From Setomelanomma holmii (taxonomy: Eukaryota; Ascomycota; Dothideomycetes; Pleosporales; Phaeosphaeriaceae), in contig ML978163.1 in the NCBI GenBank assembly GCA_010015745.1, forward strand, positions 186,001 to 250,000: DNA of 64,000 nt, read 5' to 3'. The position numbers were made by a program, and so were the translations under genes. Numbering within the stretch: the first letter of the stretch is position 1; the number at the start of each line of letters is the position of its first letter. Under the pieces are notes generated by a model. That model worked only from the letters and a program-made list of their open reading frames with translations, had not been told where the DNA came from and searched no databases. Positions 44,783-55,848 of this stretch are shown here, piece after piece.

Positions 44783-47650
44783 ATGGATATCAACCAGGTG
44801 TTGGAGGGGACTTTCTCCGCTGGTAAGCTGCCTTCACCGCGCTGTTAGCCTCCGCGGGCCCCACTGACTGTGTGTAGATGCCAACATTCGAAACAGCGCC
44901 GAGCAGCAGCTCCAGCAGGCCGCTGACTCCGATTTTGTAAGTCCCCCGCAGCAAGAAGGCTGCATGTGCGCCTGCTGGAACATAGTTACTAACAGCTCTG
45001 TCTTACTGTAGCCACAATATCTCTCCATTCTCGGTGGTGAGCTTGCAAACGAGCAGGCATCAGCAAGTATTCGAACAGCCGCCGCACTCGCCCTGAAGAA
45101 CGCTTTCACCGCACGCGAGTATGCCCGGTTACGTCAAGTCCAAGACCGATGGCTCAGTCTGGACAACACAATCAAGCAAGAGGTCAAGCAGCTCGCTCTG
45201 CGCACATTGTCGACCCCGGCGCCGCGAGTTGGGTCTGCTGCCGCTCAGTTCATTGCCTCCGTTGCCGCCATCGAAGTGCCCCGCAATCAATGGCCAGAGC
45301 TCATGCCTGCTCTCGTGGAGAGCGTCGGACAGGGTACAGACAGCCAGAAACAGGCTTCACTGACCACGATTGGCTTCATTTGCGATACAGACGATTTGGA
45401 ATTGCGGGAGGCGTTGGGTCACCACTCGAATGCCATCCTGACCGCGGTCGTGCAGGGGGCGAGGAAGGAGGAAACGAACAACGATGTCCGCGTAGCAGCT
45501 ATCAATGCCCTTAGCGACTCGATCGAGTTCGTGCGGTCCAACTTCGACAACGAGGGCGAGCGCAACTACATTATGCAGGTCATCTGCGAAGCCACACAAG
45601 CCGATGACAACCGGATCCAACAAGGCTCGTACGGGTGCTTGAACCGCATCATGGGACTCTACTACGACAAGATGCGCTTCTACATGGAGAAGGCCCTCTT
45701 CGGGCTGACGATTCAGGGCATGAAGAGCGAGGAAGAGGACGTTGCCAAGCTCGCTGTTGAGTTCTGGTGCACTGTCTGCGAGGAAGAAATTGCTATCGAG
45801 GACGACAACACACAAGCACAAGCTGAGGGCTCCACCGAGCTTCGAGAGTACTTTAACTTCGCTCGTGTCGCTACCCAGGAAGTGGTACCGGTCCTGCTCG
45901 ATCTGCTCGCCAAGCAGGATGAAGACGCCGACGACAACGAATACAATGTCTCTCGCGCCGCATACCAGTGCTTGCAGCTCTGGGCGCAGTGCGTGGGCAG
46001 TGGCGTCATGCCTCCAGTCCTTGCCTTTATCGAAAAGTTCATTCGATCTGAGGATTGGCACTACCGGGACGCGTCTGTCTCTGCCTTTGGCGCCATCATG
46101 GAAGGCCCCGAGGAGAGTGTTCTGGACCCCATTGTCAAACAAGCTCTGCCTACTCTAATCGGAATGATGGATGACCCGAATATCCACGTCAAAGACTCGG
46201 CTGCCTACGCTCTCGGTCGCATTTGCGAAGCTGTGCCTGCTGCATTGGACGCACAGCAACATCTTGCTCCGTTGATTGGATCTCTTTTCAACGGCCTCTC
46301 GAGTCATCCCAAGATGGCAGCATCATGCTGCTGGTCGTTAATGAATCTGGCTGACCGCTTCGCGGGCGAGCCAGGATGCCAATCAAACCCGCTGTCGCCA
46401 CACTTCTCTGACAGCATTCAGCATCTCCTAGCAGTCACCGAGCGCGCTGATGCTGACAACCAGCTGCGAACTGCAGCCTACGAAGTCCTCAACTCTTTCG
46501 TCACCAATGCTGCTGGCGATAGCGTGGCGCTTGTCAGCCAGCTCACCGAAGTCATTCTCGGACGTCTCGAGAAGTCTATGGCTCTTCAGGGTCAGGTCGT
46601 GAGTGTCGAGGACAAGCTCACACTCGAGGAGATGCAGACCAGCTTGGCTAGCGTTGTCATGTCTATCGTGCAGCGGCTCGAGGCAGATGTCCGACCCCAG
46701 TCAGATCGCATCATGCAGATTCTGCTTCAACTGTTGTCAACGCTGCCACCCAAGTCTAGTGTTCCGGATACAGTTTTTGCTGCCATCGGATCGATTGCCA
46801 CTGCCATGGAAGAGGAGTTCCAAAAATACATGGAGGCTTTCTCGCCCTTCCTCTACAACGCTCTCAACAACCAGGAAGAGCCCGCGCTTTGCTCAATGGC
46901 TATCGGACTTGTCTCTGATATCACTCGATCTCTTGGCGAAAGCGTTCAGCCCTACTGCGATGCCTTCATGAACTCGCTTTTGAACAACCTTCGAAGCCCT
47001 GCGCTGGGCAATCAGCTCAAGCCCGCCATCTTGCAGTCCTTCGGTGACATTGCACATGCCATCCACGGTGCTTTCGAACCTTATCTGCCAGTGGTTGCAC
47101 AGGTACTCCAACAGGCTGGACAGGTCACTCTCACCACTGAGGGCAACTACGAAATGATTGACTATATCACCTCACTACGAGAGGGCATCATGGACGCTTG
47201 GGACGGATGCATTGTCGCCATGAAGGCAAGCAACAAGACCAACCTGATCGTGCCATACATGGACTCGATCTTTGACCTTTTGCGCAACATCCAACAGGAC
47301 AGCAACCGTACTGAGGCCCTCCTTCGCTCATCATGCGGCGTCATCGGCGATCTTGCGGATGCTTTCCCAGGTGGTGAATTTAGGGAGTATTTCCGTCACG
47401 ACTTCCTCACTGCAATGGCCAGGGAAGCGCGTGCCAACCAGGACTTCAGCAGCCGGACACGAGACACCGCTCGCTGGGCTCGCGAACAGATCAAACGCCA
47501 GATTGGTATGTCCTCACACGGGGCCAAGAACCCTTTCCACCTTCCGCGGTACCCTGTCATCTCTTTTTGAGTCGACGTGTATCCCCCCCAATATATATTA
47601 TATACCCACTAACACCCCCTTCAGGCGGCAACCAGGGTGTGATGGCTTGA
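44783..47650 (+). CDS. KAP95: Importin subunit beta-1, nuclear import receptor
   Basis: Four exons: 44783-44822, 44878-44936, 45012-47505 and 47625-47650. Introns are 55, 75 and 119 bp, and the product is 872 aa, matching the family length of about 860-880. The first two tiny exons supply MDINQVLEGTFSADANIRNSAEQQLQQA, the importin-beta N-terminal domain. The last 26-bp exon supplies GGNQGVMA, replacing an intron read-through tail. HEAT repeats span the protein; the acidic-patch helix block EEEIAIEDD and the Trp-containing helices (AVEFWCTVCEEE, QCLQLWAQCV) match importin beta. It binds importin alpha-NLS cargo or cargo directly, docks at FG nucleoporins and releases on Ran-GTP. It is essential and probably constitutive; the promoter carries a long CT-rich tract. 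The last intron contains a TA-rich tract (about 47591-47605). Confidence 0.96.
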
Positions 47651-48915
47651 GCAAGCCTATTGTTCAGCCCCTTCCCCTCCCCCTTCCCTGCCCACTCGAG
47701 TCGTGATCAGCCACTTTGCTGGATTTCTCTTCCATCACGGAAGTGCTATCTGCAATGTGTCTGACTCGTAACTATAGCGCTTGCCCGTCCAGCAAAGTAC
47801 GCCCACACGCATGACGTTCGCCGCGATTCATCAGATCTGCTCCACGGAAGGTGGATCCAGGACAGTCCTTGGGAGCACAATCCCCACTGCCATGGTCCGA
47901 CTTTTCCACCAGTACGGGCAGCAATCGGGTCACTGTCCGGAAGGCTTCGCGCCAATAGCTACGGTACTCATCTCTGGACTACGCCGAACGAGTGTAGTGA
48001 CGAGATTCAGTACTAAAGCACAGCGATCCGACCTGCCACGATCCCCCAACACACGACAAGCCCTCCGACTCACCAGCGGTAACAGCTCCCCACCAACACA
48101 TACCCTCGAATCGCACAGCACCTCTCCACAGCAATCATGTAGCACCAACTTTGTAGGCAGAGCTAATCGCTCTAGCCAGGAGAAGAATAGATATCCGTTT
48201 CAAACCATTCCATGGGCGTCAATACTACTTTTTGTCATGCATGCAACTATTTTGTAGTTGTAGTGAAGTAGTAATCATATGTAGACACATTTGCTTTGTC
48301 CATAGGTGAAGTATCACCAATAGTGGGTGAAGTGACCGGCTCTTCTTGACGCGTATTCTCTTGTACTGACACTAAGTGGAGTAGTGATGATTGGGGCTCG
48401 CGATTCTTCGCCTTTCGTTTCCGGATTGCTATCGTGCAACAGACACTTCGTGTGACTGCCTCACGAGTAAGTCCTACTGAAGTAATGCGGATCGCAACGA
48501 TATGCCATACGAAGATGTTGAATTGCGGCAAGCGTCGCAAGATCGTACTGTTTCGGTACACCTACCGCAATATGCCCCTGGATGTTAACAATGTTCGTGA
48601 GTTGGAGTTGCCTCGCATATCGATTGGATGTCGTGGCTGCCAGCCTTGCTGGACCCTGGCGGTTGCGTCACCGTCGACCAGGTTGCAACTCCCTCACAGT
48701 GTCAATCATCGCCTTGCCCTCGCCATGTTTCTTGATTTCGCACTGGGCGCTGGCCGTCCTGCATCCTTATCTTTGCACGCTTCCCTGGCTATATCACAGT
48801 GCACTCCTGGCCTAGAAATACGTATCTTTTACCTACCAACATCATTGCGCAATCTCGATCTGACCCGTGACTGCGCGTACGAGACGCGCAAGTCATATCT
48901 ACCATACGAATCACT
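47651..48915. other. Intergenic region, 1.3 kb
   Basis: 3' flank of the importin gene and promoter/leader of the thaumatin-like gene. Frames of 158 and 189 codons occur here (47781-48257 and 48434-49003), but the second runs over the real start in another frame. Neither shows motifs or splice partners. No RNA gene was recognised. Confidence 0.45.
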
Positions 48916-50262
48916 ATGCGTACGCTTTCTAGAGCCAGTCGGAGCCACACATCTTCCACCCCTTGCTTTTCTGTCGCTCAACTATGCACGGCGCTCTTCC
49001 TGATTTCCGGGCTTCCGATCGCAGATGGCCTTCACCACATGACCGTGAAAGCCCCCCGTAAATTGCAGAGAAGGAAACTGGACATAACGCCGCTGCTTGT
49101 CACAAATCGCTGTCCCGAGAACATCTGGCCTGGCATATCGACGCAGTCTGGAAACGGACCAAAACAGACTGGCTTTCAGCTCGAACCTGGAGAGACGAAG
49201 AATCAGACTGTCTCGGAGGACTGGCAAGGTCGTGTTTGGGGTCGTACCAATTGCACGTTCAACAACGATGGTACTGGTCCAGCGTCAGGTAGCGGTAAGG
49301 CCTGCAAGTCGGGCGATTGCAATGGCATTCTGAACTGTCAAGTCGGCGTAAGTCTGCGCTCGTCCCACCACCCGCTTCTGAAGACGCTAATCTTGGGCAG
49401 GGCGACGTTCCCGTATCACTCGCAGAGTTCACCTTCGATGCCGGCGACGGACATACCTACTATGACATCTCGCTAGTGGATGGGTACAATGTGCCAATGG
49501 CAATCATCTTGCAGCCGCTCGAGAATGTAACTCTCGACGACCTACCGCCCAACCTTACAAATCCGTCTTGTCAGGGTACAGACGGGCTACTGGCTCCTCA
49601 AAGCTACGATCCATACCCAGAATACCCAGAGTTTCTTCGGACCAACACGTCATACCCGCTTCCATTCGATAGAAAGGTGGATAAGAACCAGATTTCGAAA
49701 TGGTGTCCTTGGGATTTGCAGCAGTCTCCTCCAGACAAGCCCGGCGATGGCGTGTATCCGTATCCCGACGACAACATCCAGCGACCACAATTTAATCCAT
49801 GCTTTTCGGCGTGCGCGAAGAACAACCAGCCCGAAGATTGTTGCACAGGAGAATACAACTCTGCAAGTAAATGCCGTCCAGGTGAATATTCGAAGAATGT
49901 CAAGGCGGTCTGTCCGGACGCCTACAGCTTCGGTATATGACACTCCGCCCCGCCTCTAATTTTACCACCGGCTAATGTTACTTCTATTAGCTTTCGATGA
50001 TCAAACGTCCACTTTCATCATCCCTTCTGGTGCCGGAATGGAGGTCGTTTTCTGTCCCGGAGCGCGGTCAACAACCATTCTAGATACCAGTATGGAAGAG
50101 ATGCAACAGCTGGCTCAAAGTGGCAAGGTGGACAAGCAGGCATCGCTGCTCCTCAAGAGAGCACGGCAGGAGATGTTCAAAGGAGGCGCAGCGACAAGAA
50201 TCACCCGGCCAGGAAGTACCGTGGCTATGATCGTTCTGCTGGTTGTGCTCTTCACGGTATGA
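48916..50262 (+). CDS. Thaumatin-like (PR-5) protein with C-terminal anchor
   Basis: Three exons: 48916-49347, 49401-49932 and 49991-50262. Introns are 53 and 58 bp, and the product is 411 aa. A hydrophobic stretch (LCTALFLISGLPIADG, about 24-38) is a probable signal peptide behind a longer basic N-region. The thaumatin core has VTNRCPENIWPGI near its start, then FQLEPGETKNQTV, the GRVWGRTNC block, FTFDAGDGHTYYDISLVDGYN and several Cys in CFSACAKNNQPEDCCTGEYNS, compatible with the usual disulfide set. The C-terminus (STVAMIVLLVVLFTV) is a hydrophobic tail without a cytosolic extension, as in GPI-anchored or tail-anchored wall proteins. In fungi such proteins are linked to wall glucan binding or glucanase activity; no catalytic proof is available here. 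Confidence 0.9.
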
Positions 50263-51150
50263 GGCATAGCATGGTTTACAGGTGGACTGCATGGGTCTAT
50301 CACAACCTGTGCCGGTCGATGGCAGGTGTTGCAGTTTTTGGATAGTTCTATACCCTCTTCGTCCCGTCTTTAGATGTTGTATTCGATGCATAGATGACCT
50401 ATGCTTATCCCATATTCTCAGTCACTTCACGACAGTTGCTGGCGCCATCCGACAGCCTGGGTGACGGCAGGTACCATGCGCACCTAGCCGCTAGCACCTT
50501 CGTACCTGCTTGCTGCGATCGTCTCAGGCCGAAATTCTTCTGCTCACCATTTACAACAAACACAGCATCAGCCATTCCTTGCAATCAGGTTTCCTTGTCT
50601 AACTCTGGCAAGCATGGTCCCAAATACTGCCGAGCAATCAGGCTTCAGCGAGGTGTAAGAAGCTACAAGCATCCCGCGCCGCGTGGGACGCATTCCACCC
50701 CATTGGAACGCTCCCGCAGTATCGCTGAGCCCTACGACAGCGTTGCACTTTCCCTCATACAACACGGAGGCCATGGGCCGATCTCCTGGTGCATAATTTC
50801 GCCGTCTGCAAATACCGCATGGTCAGTTTAGGCGACTGACAACCGCAGTGCGAGACCCACAACTCCCGAAGAAGTGCCAGCCGGCCTCCCGTTTTGGGCA
50901 CGGAATCGTCACCCCGCATACCTTCTAGGTAAGAAATCCTAGCAACATGGACTCCACGAGGACGCTCAACACGGCATCAGATGCTCCGGCCAAGCCCGCC
51001 GCGTGAATAATATGTTGGTTGGACCCTTCCGATGTCATGAGGTACGGGTCGTTGTTGCCTTTTGTTTACCCCGCTCGTCGTCGGGTCAGCCATTCGTTTA
51101 CAACAACATCTCGCTGAGGAAAGTGTCCTTGCGACCGAGGACCATACATC
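50263..51150. other. Intergenic region, 0.9 kb
   Basis: Lies between co-directional genes: 3' flank of the thaumatin-like gene and promoter of the beta-mannosidase gene. A 145-codon frame at 50394-50831 has no motifs and is treated as chance. Confidence 0.45.
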
Positions 51151-54100
51151 ATGACGAATACTCAAGCTCTTTCTGGCGTGTCTTTGACGGACGGATGGAC
51201 GTTCAAGCAGGCGGCCGATACGGCGGAGAATGCTTGGATGTCGGTCAAGAAAGTACCTACCAATGTCCATCTTGACTTGATGGAACATGGAAAGTACGTT
51301 GACGCCTACCTGAACAGACGCTACTTTGTTACTCTGACTGACTTCTCAACTAGAATACCAGATCCATTTCTAGGCTTCAACGAGCTCCAAGCAGAATGGG
51401 TCGCCGACAAGACATGGACGTACAAGGTTGAACTTCCGGAGGTTGGTGAAGCTAAAGATGGCAAAGTTCACGTGCTGGCATTTGATGGACTGGATACCTT
51501 CGCGACTGTGAAGCTCAATGGCGACATCATCCTTGAGAGCGACAACATGTTCATCCCGTACCGCCTTGACGTAACCAAGAAGCTCAAGGCCGGTTCAAGC
51601 AACGTCCTCGAGATCGATTTCGCGTCTGCAAGACTGCAAGCGATCAAGATCAAAGAAGCACACCCTGAGCACAAGTGGGTCGGCTTCAATGGTGACATGG
51701 CGAGGCTTGCTGTTCGAAAAGCGCAGTACCACTGGGGATGGGACTGGGGACCGATTCTGAATACCTGCGGCCCTTGGCGTGAGGTCAGACTAGAGACTTA
51801 TCAGTCGCGAATTGAGGACTTACGCGTCGATTATAAGCTCGACGACAGCCTGAAAACAGTCCAAGGAACAATCTCCGCGCGCGTGGAGGGATCTTTTGCA
51901 GATGATGTCGCCTTTGCGGTATATGATGCTGACCGGTTGGTATTCAAAGAGTCTGCAAAGATCAGTGACGGTGTTGCAAAGGTCGAATTCCACGTAAACA
52001 ATCCAAAGCTCTGGTATCCTCACGGTTACGGCGAACAACCGCTCTACACCATCATCGCGACAGCGAAGGCGAATGGCATCGAGGTCCACGAGGCGAAACG
52101 CCGAACCGGGTTTCGCAAGGGTGAACTTGTTCAGGTAACGGACAAGGTTGGCAAAACATTCTATTTCCGCGTCAATGGCATTGATGTCTTCTGCGGCGGA
52201 TCAGATTGGATTCCGGCAGACTCCTTTACGCCCAGAGTCACGGAGGAGAAATATCGCAAGTGGCTCGAGATGATGGTCGATGGCTATCAGCTGATGATCA
52301 GGTGAGTACTGTTTCCAGGGTGATCCAACCTATCTTTCCTCCGTGCATATTGTCGTCTCACAACGAGAAGTACAAAACATGATGAGAAAAGCCAGGCTCT
52401 TACTTATCAGTGTTATTGATTGTGGTGCACCACGTCATCTCGTATCGGATATTGCAGCTAACCGGAACCCAGGATCTGGGGAGGCGGCATCTGGGAGGAA
52501 GACATTTTCTACGATATCTGCGACGAGCTGGGAGTGTTGGTCTGGCAGGACTTCATGTTCGGCTGCGGAAACTATCCCGCATTTCCAAAGATATTGCAGT
52601 CGATCAAGGACGAATGCATCGCGAACGTTAGCCGGCTACGACATCATCCTTCGGTCATAATATATGCGGGCAACAACGAAGACTACCAGGTGCAGGAGTC
52701 GTTTGGATTGACGTACGACTACGAGGACAAAGATCCAGAGAGCTGGCTTAAGACAGACTTCCCAGCGAGGTATATCTACGAAAAGGTGAGCTCCAATAGC
52801 GGCGCGAGACCAAAGTGTTGAGAGAGATTAACATATAATCGGACAGCTTTTGCCCGAAGTTGTCGCTGCGGAGAGCCCGCACGTCCCATATCACCCCGGA
52901 TCGCCTTGGGGAGATGGCCTAAAGACTTCAAACCCCACAGTGGGCGACATGCACCAGTGGAATGGTAAGTGGACACTTCCAGGCAAAGTGCATCGCAATG
53001 TATGCTAATCCTCGATGCAGTATGGCACGGCACGCAAGAAAAGTACCAGATCTTCGATACGCTGGGCGGTCGCTTCAACAGCGAGTTTGGCATGGAAGCC
53101 TTCCCTCACATTGACACAGTCCGGTATTATTGCACGGACCCGACACAGCTATACCCGCAGAGTCATATGCTGGATTTCCACAACAAAGCAGATGGGCATG
53201 AGCGGCGGATAGCGACCTACCTCGTCGAAAATTTCCGAACCAAGACGGATTTAGAGGTACGTTTGTCGCATCTCATTTATCACGAGATCATGCGTCCTGC
53301 CATAAGAACAATATCTGTGTGCACTCACCCAAGGTGTTCATGACTTGCAGTGTAGTAGTGTTGGATGTCAACAATAGGTGGCTGACATAAATGTAGTCCT
53401 TCATACATCTCACACAGCTATCTCAAGCAGAAGCCCTCATGTTTGGCTACCGGGGTTGGAGACGTCAGTGGGGCCAGGAGCGCTTCTGTGGTGGTGCGCT
53501 CGTGTGGCAACTCAACGATTGCTGGCCGGTAACGTCGTGGTCGATTGTCGATTATTTCCTACGTAAGAAACCTGCTTACTACGCTATGCGCCGGGTACTC
53601 GCGCCCGTAGCCGTTGCCGTCAAACGAGATCATTTCGACTGGAGTGTCGTCCATGCGCGAGTGCCCGAGACCAGCGATTACGAGGTGTGGGTTGCAAATC
53701 AGCGGCTGGATGACATATTGGCCACTGTGGAGTTGAAATTCATCAGTATCAAGACCGGGAAAGAGATCAAGGACAAGGTCGTTAAGAAGGACATTAAGCT
53801 GGTACCGAACGGCACGACCGACGTCTATTCTGGAACAATCGACAACCGGAACGAGGAGCCGCACGTCCTGGCAGTGAAGATCTGGATCGACGGGGAGGTT
53901 GTGTCTAGGGATGTTGATTGGCCTCAACCACTCAAATACCTTGATTTTGAGGATCGCGGGCTCGAAGTGATTCCCAAGGGCAACACGATCGTCGTGCGAG
54001 CACAAAAGCCTACCAAGGGACTTGTGTTTGAGGAGCGATCAGGTGTGCTCGTCCATGATAGCGCGATTGACGTTGTCCCTGGCGATGAGCAGATCGTCAG

Positions 54101-54161
54101 GGTGAAGGGCTTGGGCAAGCAGGACGAGCCGCTAAAGTGGACTTTCCTTGGGAAAGATTGA
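51151..54161 (+). CDS. Beta-mannosidase, glycoside hydrolase family 2, intracellular type
   Basis: Six exons: 51151-51293, 51354-52301, 52473-52785, 52847-52964, 53021-53256 and 53397-54161. Introns are 60, 171, 61, 56 and 140 bp, and the product is 840 aa. GH2 modules occur in order: a jelly-roll sugar-binding domain (WTFKQAAD, FDGLDTFATVKLNG, QYHWGWDWGP), an immunoglobulin-like domain, a TIM barrel (GGSDWIPADSF, IRIWGGGIWEED, VWQDFMFGCGNYP), then beta-sandwich domains. The proposed acid/base is Glu433 in GNNED and the nucleophile Glu529 in NSEFGME; both are intact. The absence of a signal peptide points to the intracellular or clade-B fungal enzymes that trim beta-1,4-manno-oligosaccharides or N-glycan mannose. 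Intron 1 is 60 bp, open and a multiple of three. Confidence 0.95.
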
Positions 54162-55848
54162 GCCTGTACGTAGGATGCAGGATCTGATGTGGAGATATGA
54201 CGCCTCAAACGGTGAGGCAGGTGTGATTATGCAACGCTATGTAAAATGTAGTATAAGATCCAGGACAGGTCACCACAAGGCATGTGCAGATGATGCATGC
54301 TGACGGCGAAACATGCGAACAGTGAGTTACCAGCAAATGACAGCAAGTAGCGTGCTCGTCATTCTGGATTTACGGGCATTACAGGCAGGGGCTGGAAGAA
54401 TGGACTTTACTGCGCTACCTGTGGGACAGCCAGGGGACATTTGGGCAGCGGGGTATATGTGGGGGAGTTATAGGCACTCGCCATGTACATAGTCAAGCCT
54501 TCCATATTGTGGTCGTCTATCGAACATGCTTCCTGACAGACGCAATCTATCTCAGGCATGGTATTGGCTGGCGAGTGTTCGACTTTTCGCAGTAGGGTGC
54601 ACCCCAATGCAACGCGATCGCACACGGCTGCGTGCGCCTGTGGCTCCGGCCCACTCGCGCTGCGAACCCGGACGCTGGAGCACACCTGTCGGCAGAGGAT
54701 GAGGTTCGATGAGGTAGCGAGACGCACCGTCATCAACATTCATCATGCCATAGACGTGTCGCAGCCTGCCCTCGATGCTGCAGTCGGCTGCTCCTCTCCC
54801 GAAGTGCGTGATGCTGGCCGCTCCACCACCTCCCTCTTACCTGCTTCATTAGCGGAGCCTGCAACCACCACTTGTCACGCGTGGTGAATTGCTTCGCCAT
54901 GCGCTGGAGAGTGGTGGGCTGGGTGTGGTGTATTGCGGGAAGGATGATCCGCATGCTGAGACGACGTGCAGGAGCGCGCCGCGGCAGGACGGCGTGTGAG
55001 CGGCCAGGGCAGTCCTCGCAATTCTTCTCTCTGACTTCTCGAAGGTGGTTGATTGTAAAAGCACGCAAGCCCTCAATCTCGCTTGGCTTCGACGCCTCCA
55101 ATCTTCCCGTCCACCCGTCTCCTCAACGGTCGCCTGCAGTTCCCTGTTAGCTGCACGCCCTTGACCGAGGCCCTATAATGCGGGGACCATGCCTGCGGGC
55201 GCGCCCTGCCTTTTCCTTCGCTAATGTCACGACCGAGAGCCACCTAGTAGTGTGCGGGAGCAGCGTCATGACAGACAGCCGCCCCGCTAGCTCTGGCTTT
55301 GGTACCTAGCGCAGCACCAGACGCAGGCCCGTCGCCCAATCTGCAGCCTGAATAAATGCTTAAAGGCAAAACGTAACGGACAGAGAGCTGCATCGTCGGC
55401 ATATGCGCCATTGCCACTCTACTACCGGTACCCTCATACTGGCATCCTGGCCCTCCATTTCGGCTCTGCGACGACCCTTTATATTGGACTCGAACGTACT
55501 AATCCTCGGGACAGTGCATCATCACCCATCACCACCTCCTTCCACATCGGCGCGCTGACCGAGCTCAGTATCGCAACCTTCCATCTCTGGTGGGATACTC
55601 CTGAAGACCCTCCACGCGTCCATCAAGCTGACGCAAGATCATCGAAGCTCAGAAGACATTCCCGAGCCTATATTTCGTATGCAGTGGATCCTGTGAGAAC
55701 GACTGTTTTCCTTTGCGCTGCACTCAAACTTTGTGTCGAGTGTGGGGAAACGCTACGAACCAGCCGCGGCTGGGGTACCCCAATTCGGCCATCTCGAATT
55801 GCTCATGACAGCCACTTTCATCTCATCCAGGGTCAACACGAAGCCATC
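54162..55848. other. Intergenic region, 1.7 kb
   Basis: 3' flank of the mannosidase gene and promoter/leader of a regulator. The regulator frame is open upstream of its ATG to about 55411, but starts only at TTG and the composition is not protein-like. GC-rich chance frames up to 122 codons occur at 54733-55101. Nothing else is supported. Confidence 0.45.

Noticed and set aside
45357..46142. 261-codon antisense frame inside the importin beta gene
   Set aside because: It mirrors codon bias of a strongly conserved sense gene; no independent evidence.
16005..47650. The two beta-karyopherins as a local duplication
   Set aside because: They belong to two ancient families (transportin and importin beta-1) on opposite strands with different intron positions; linkage appears incidental.
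48434..49003. 189-codon frame upstream of the thaumatin-like gene
   Set aside because: It runs into the real first exon in another frame and shows no recognisable features.
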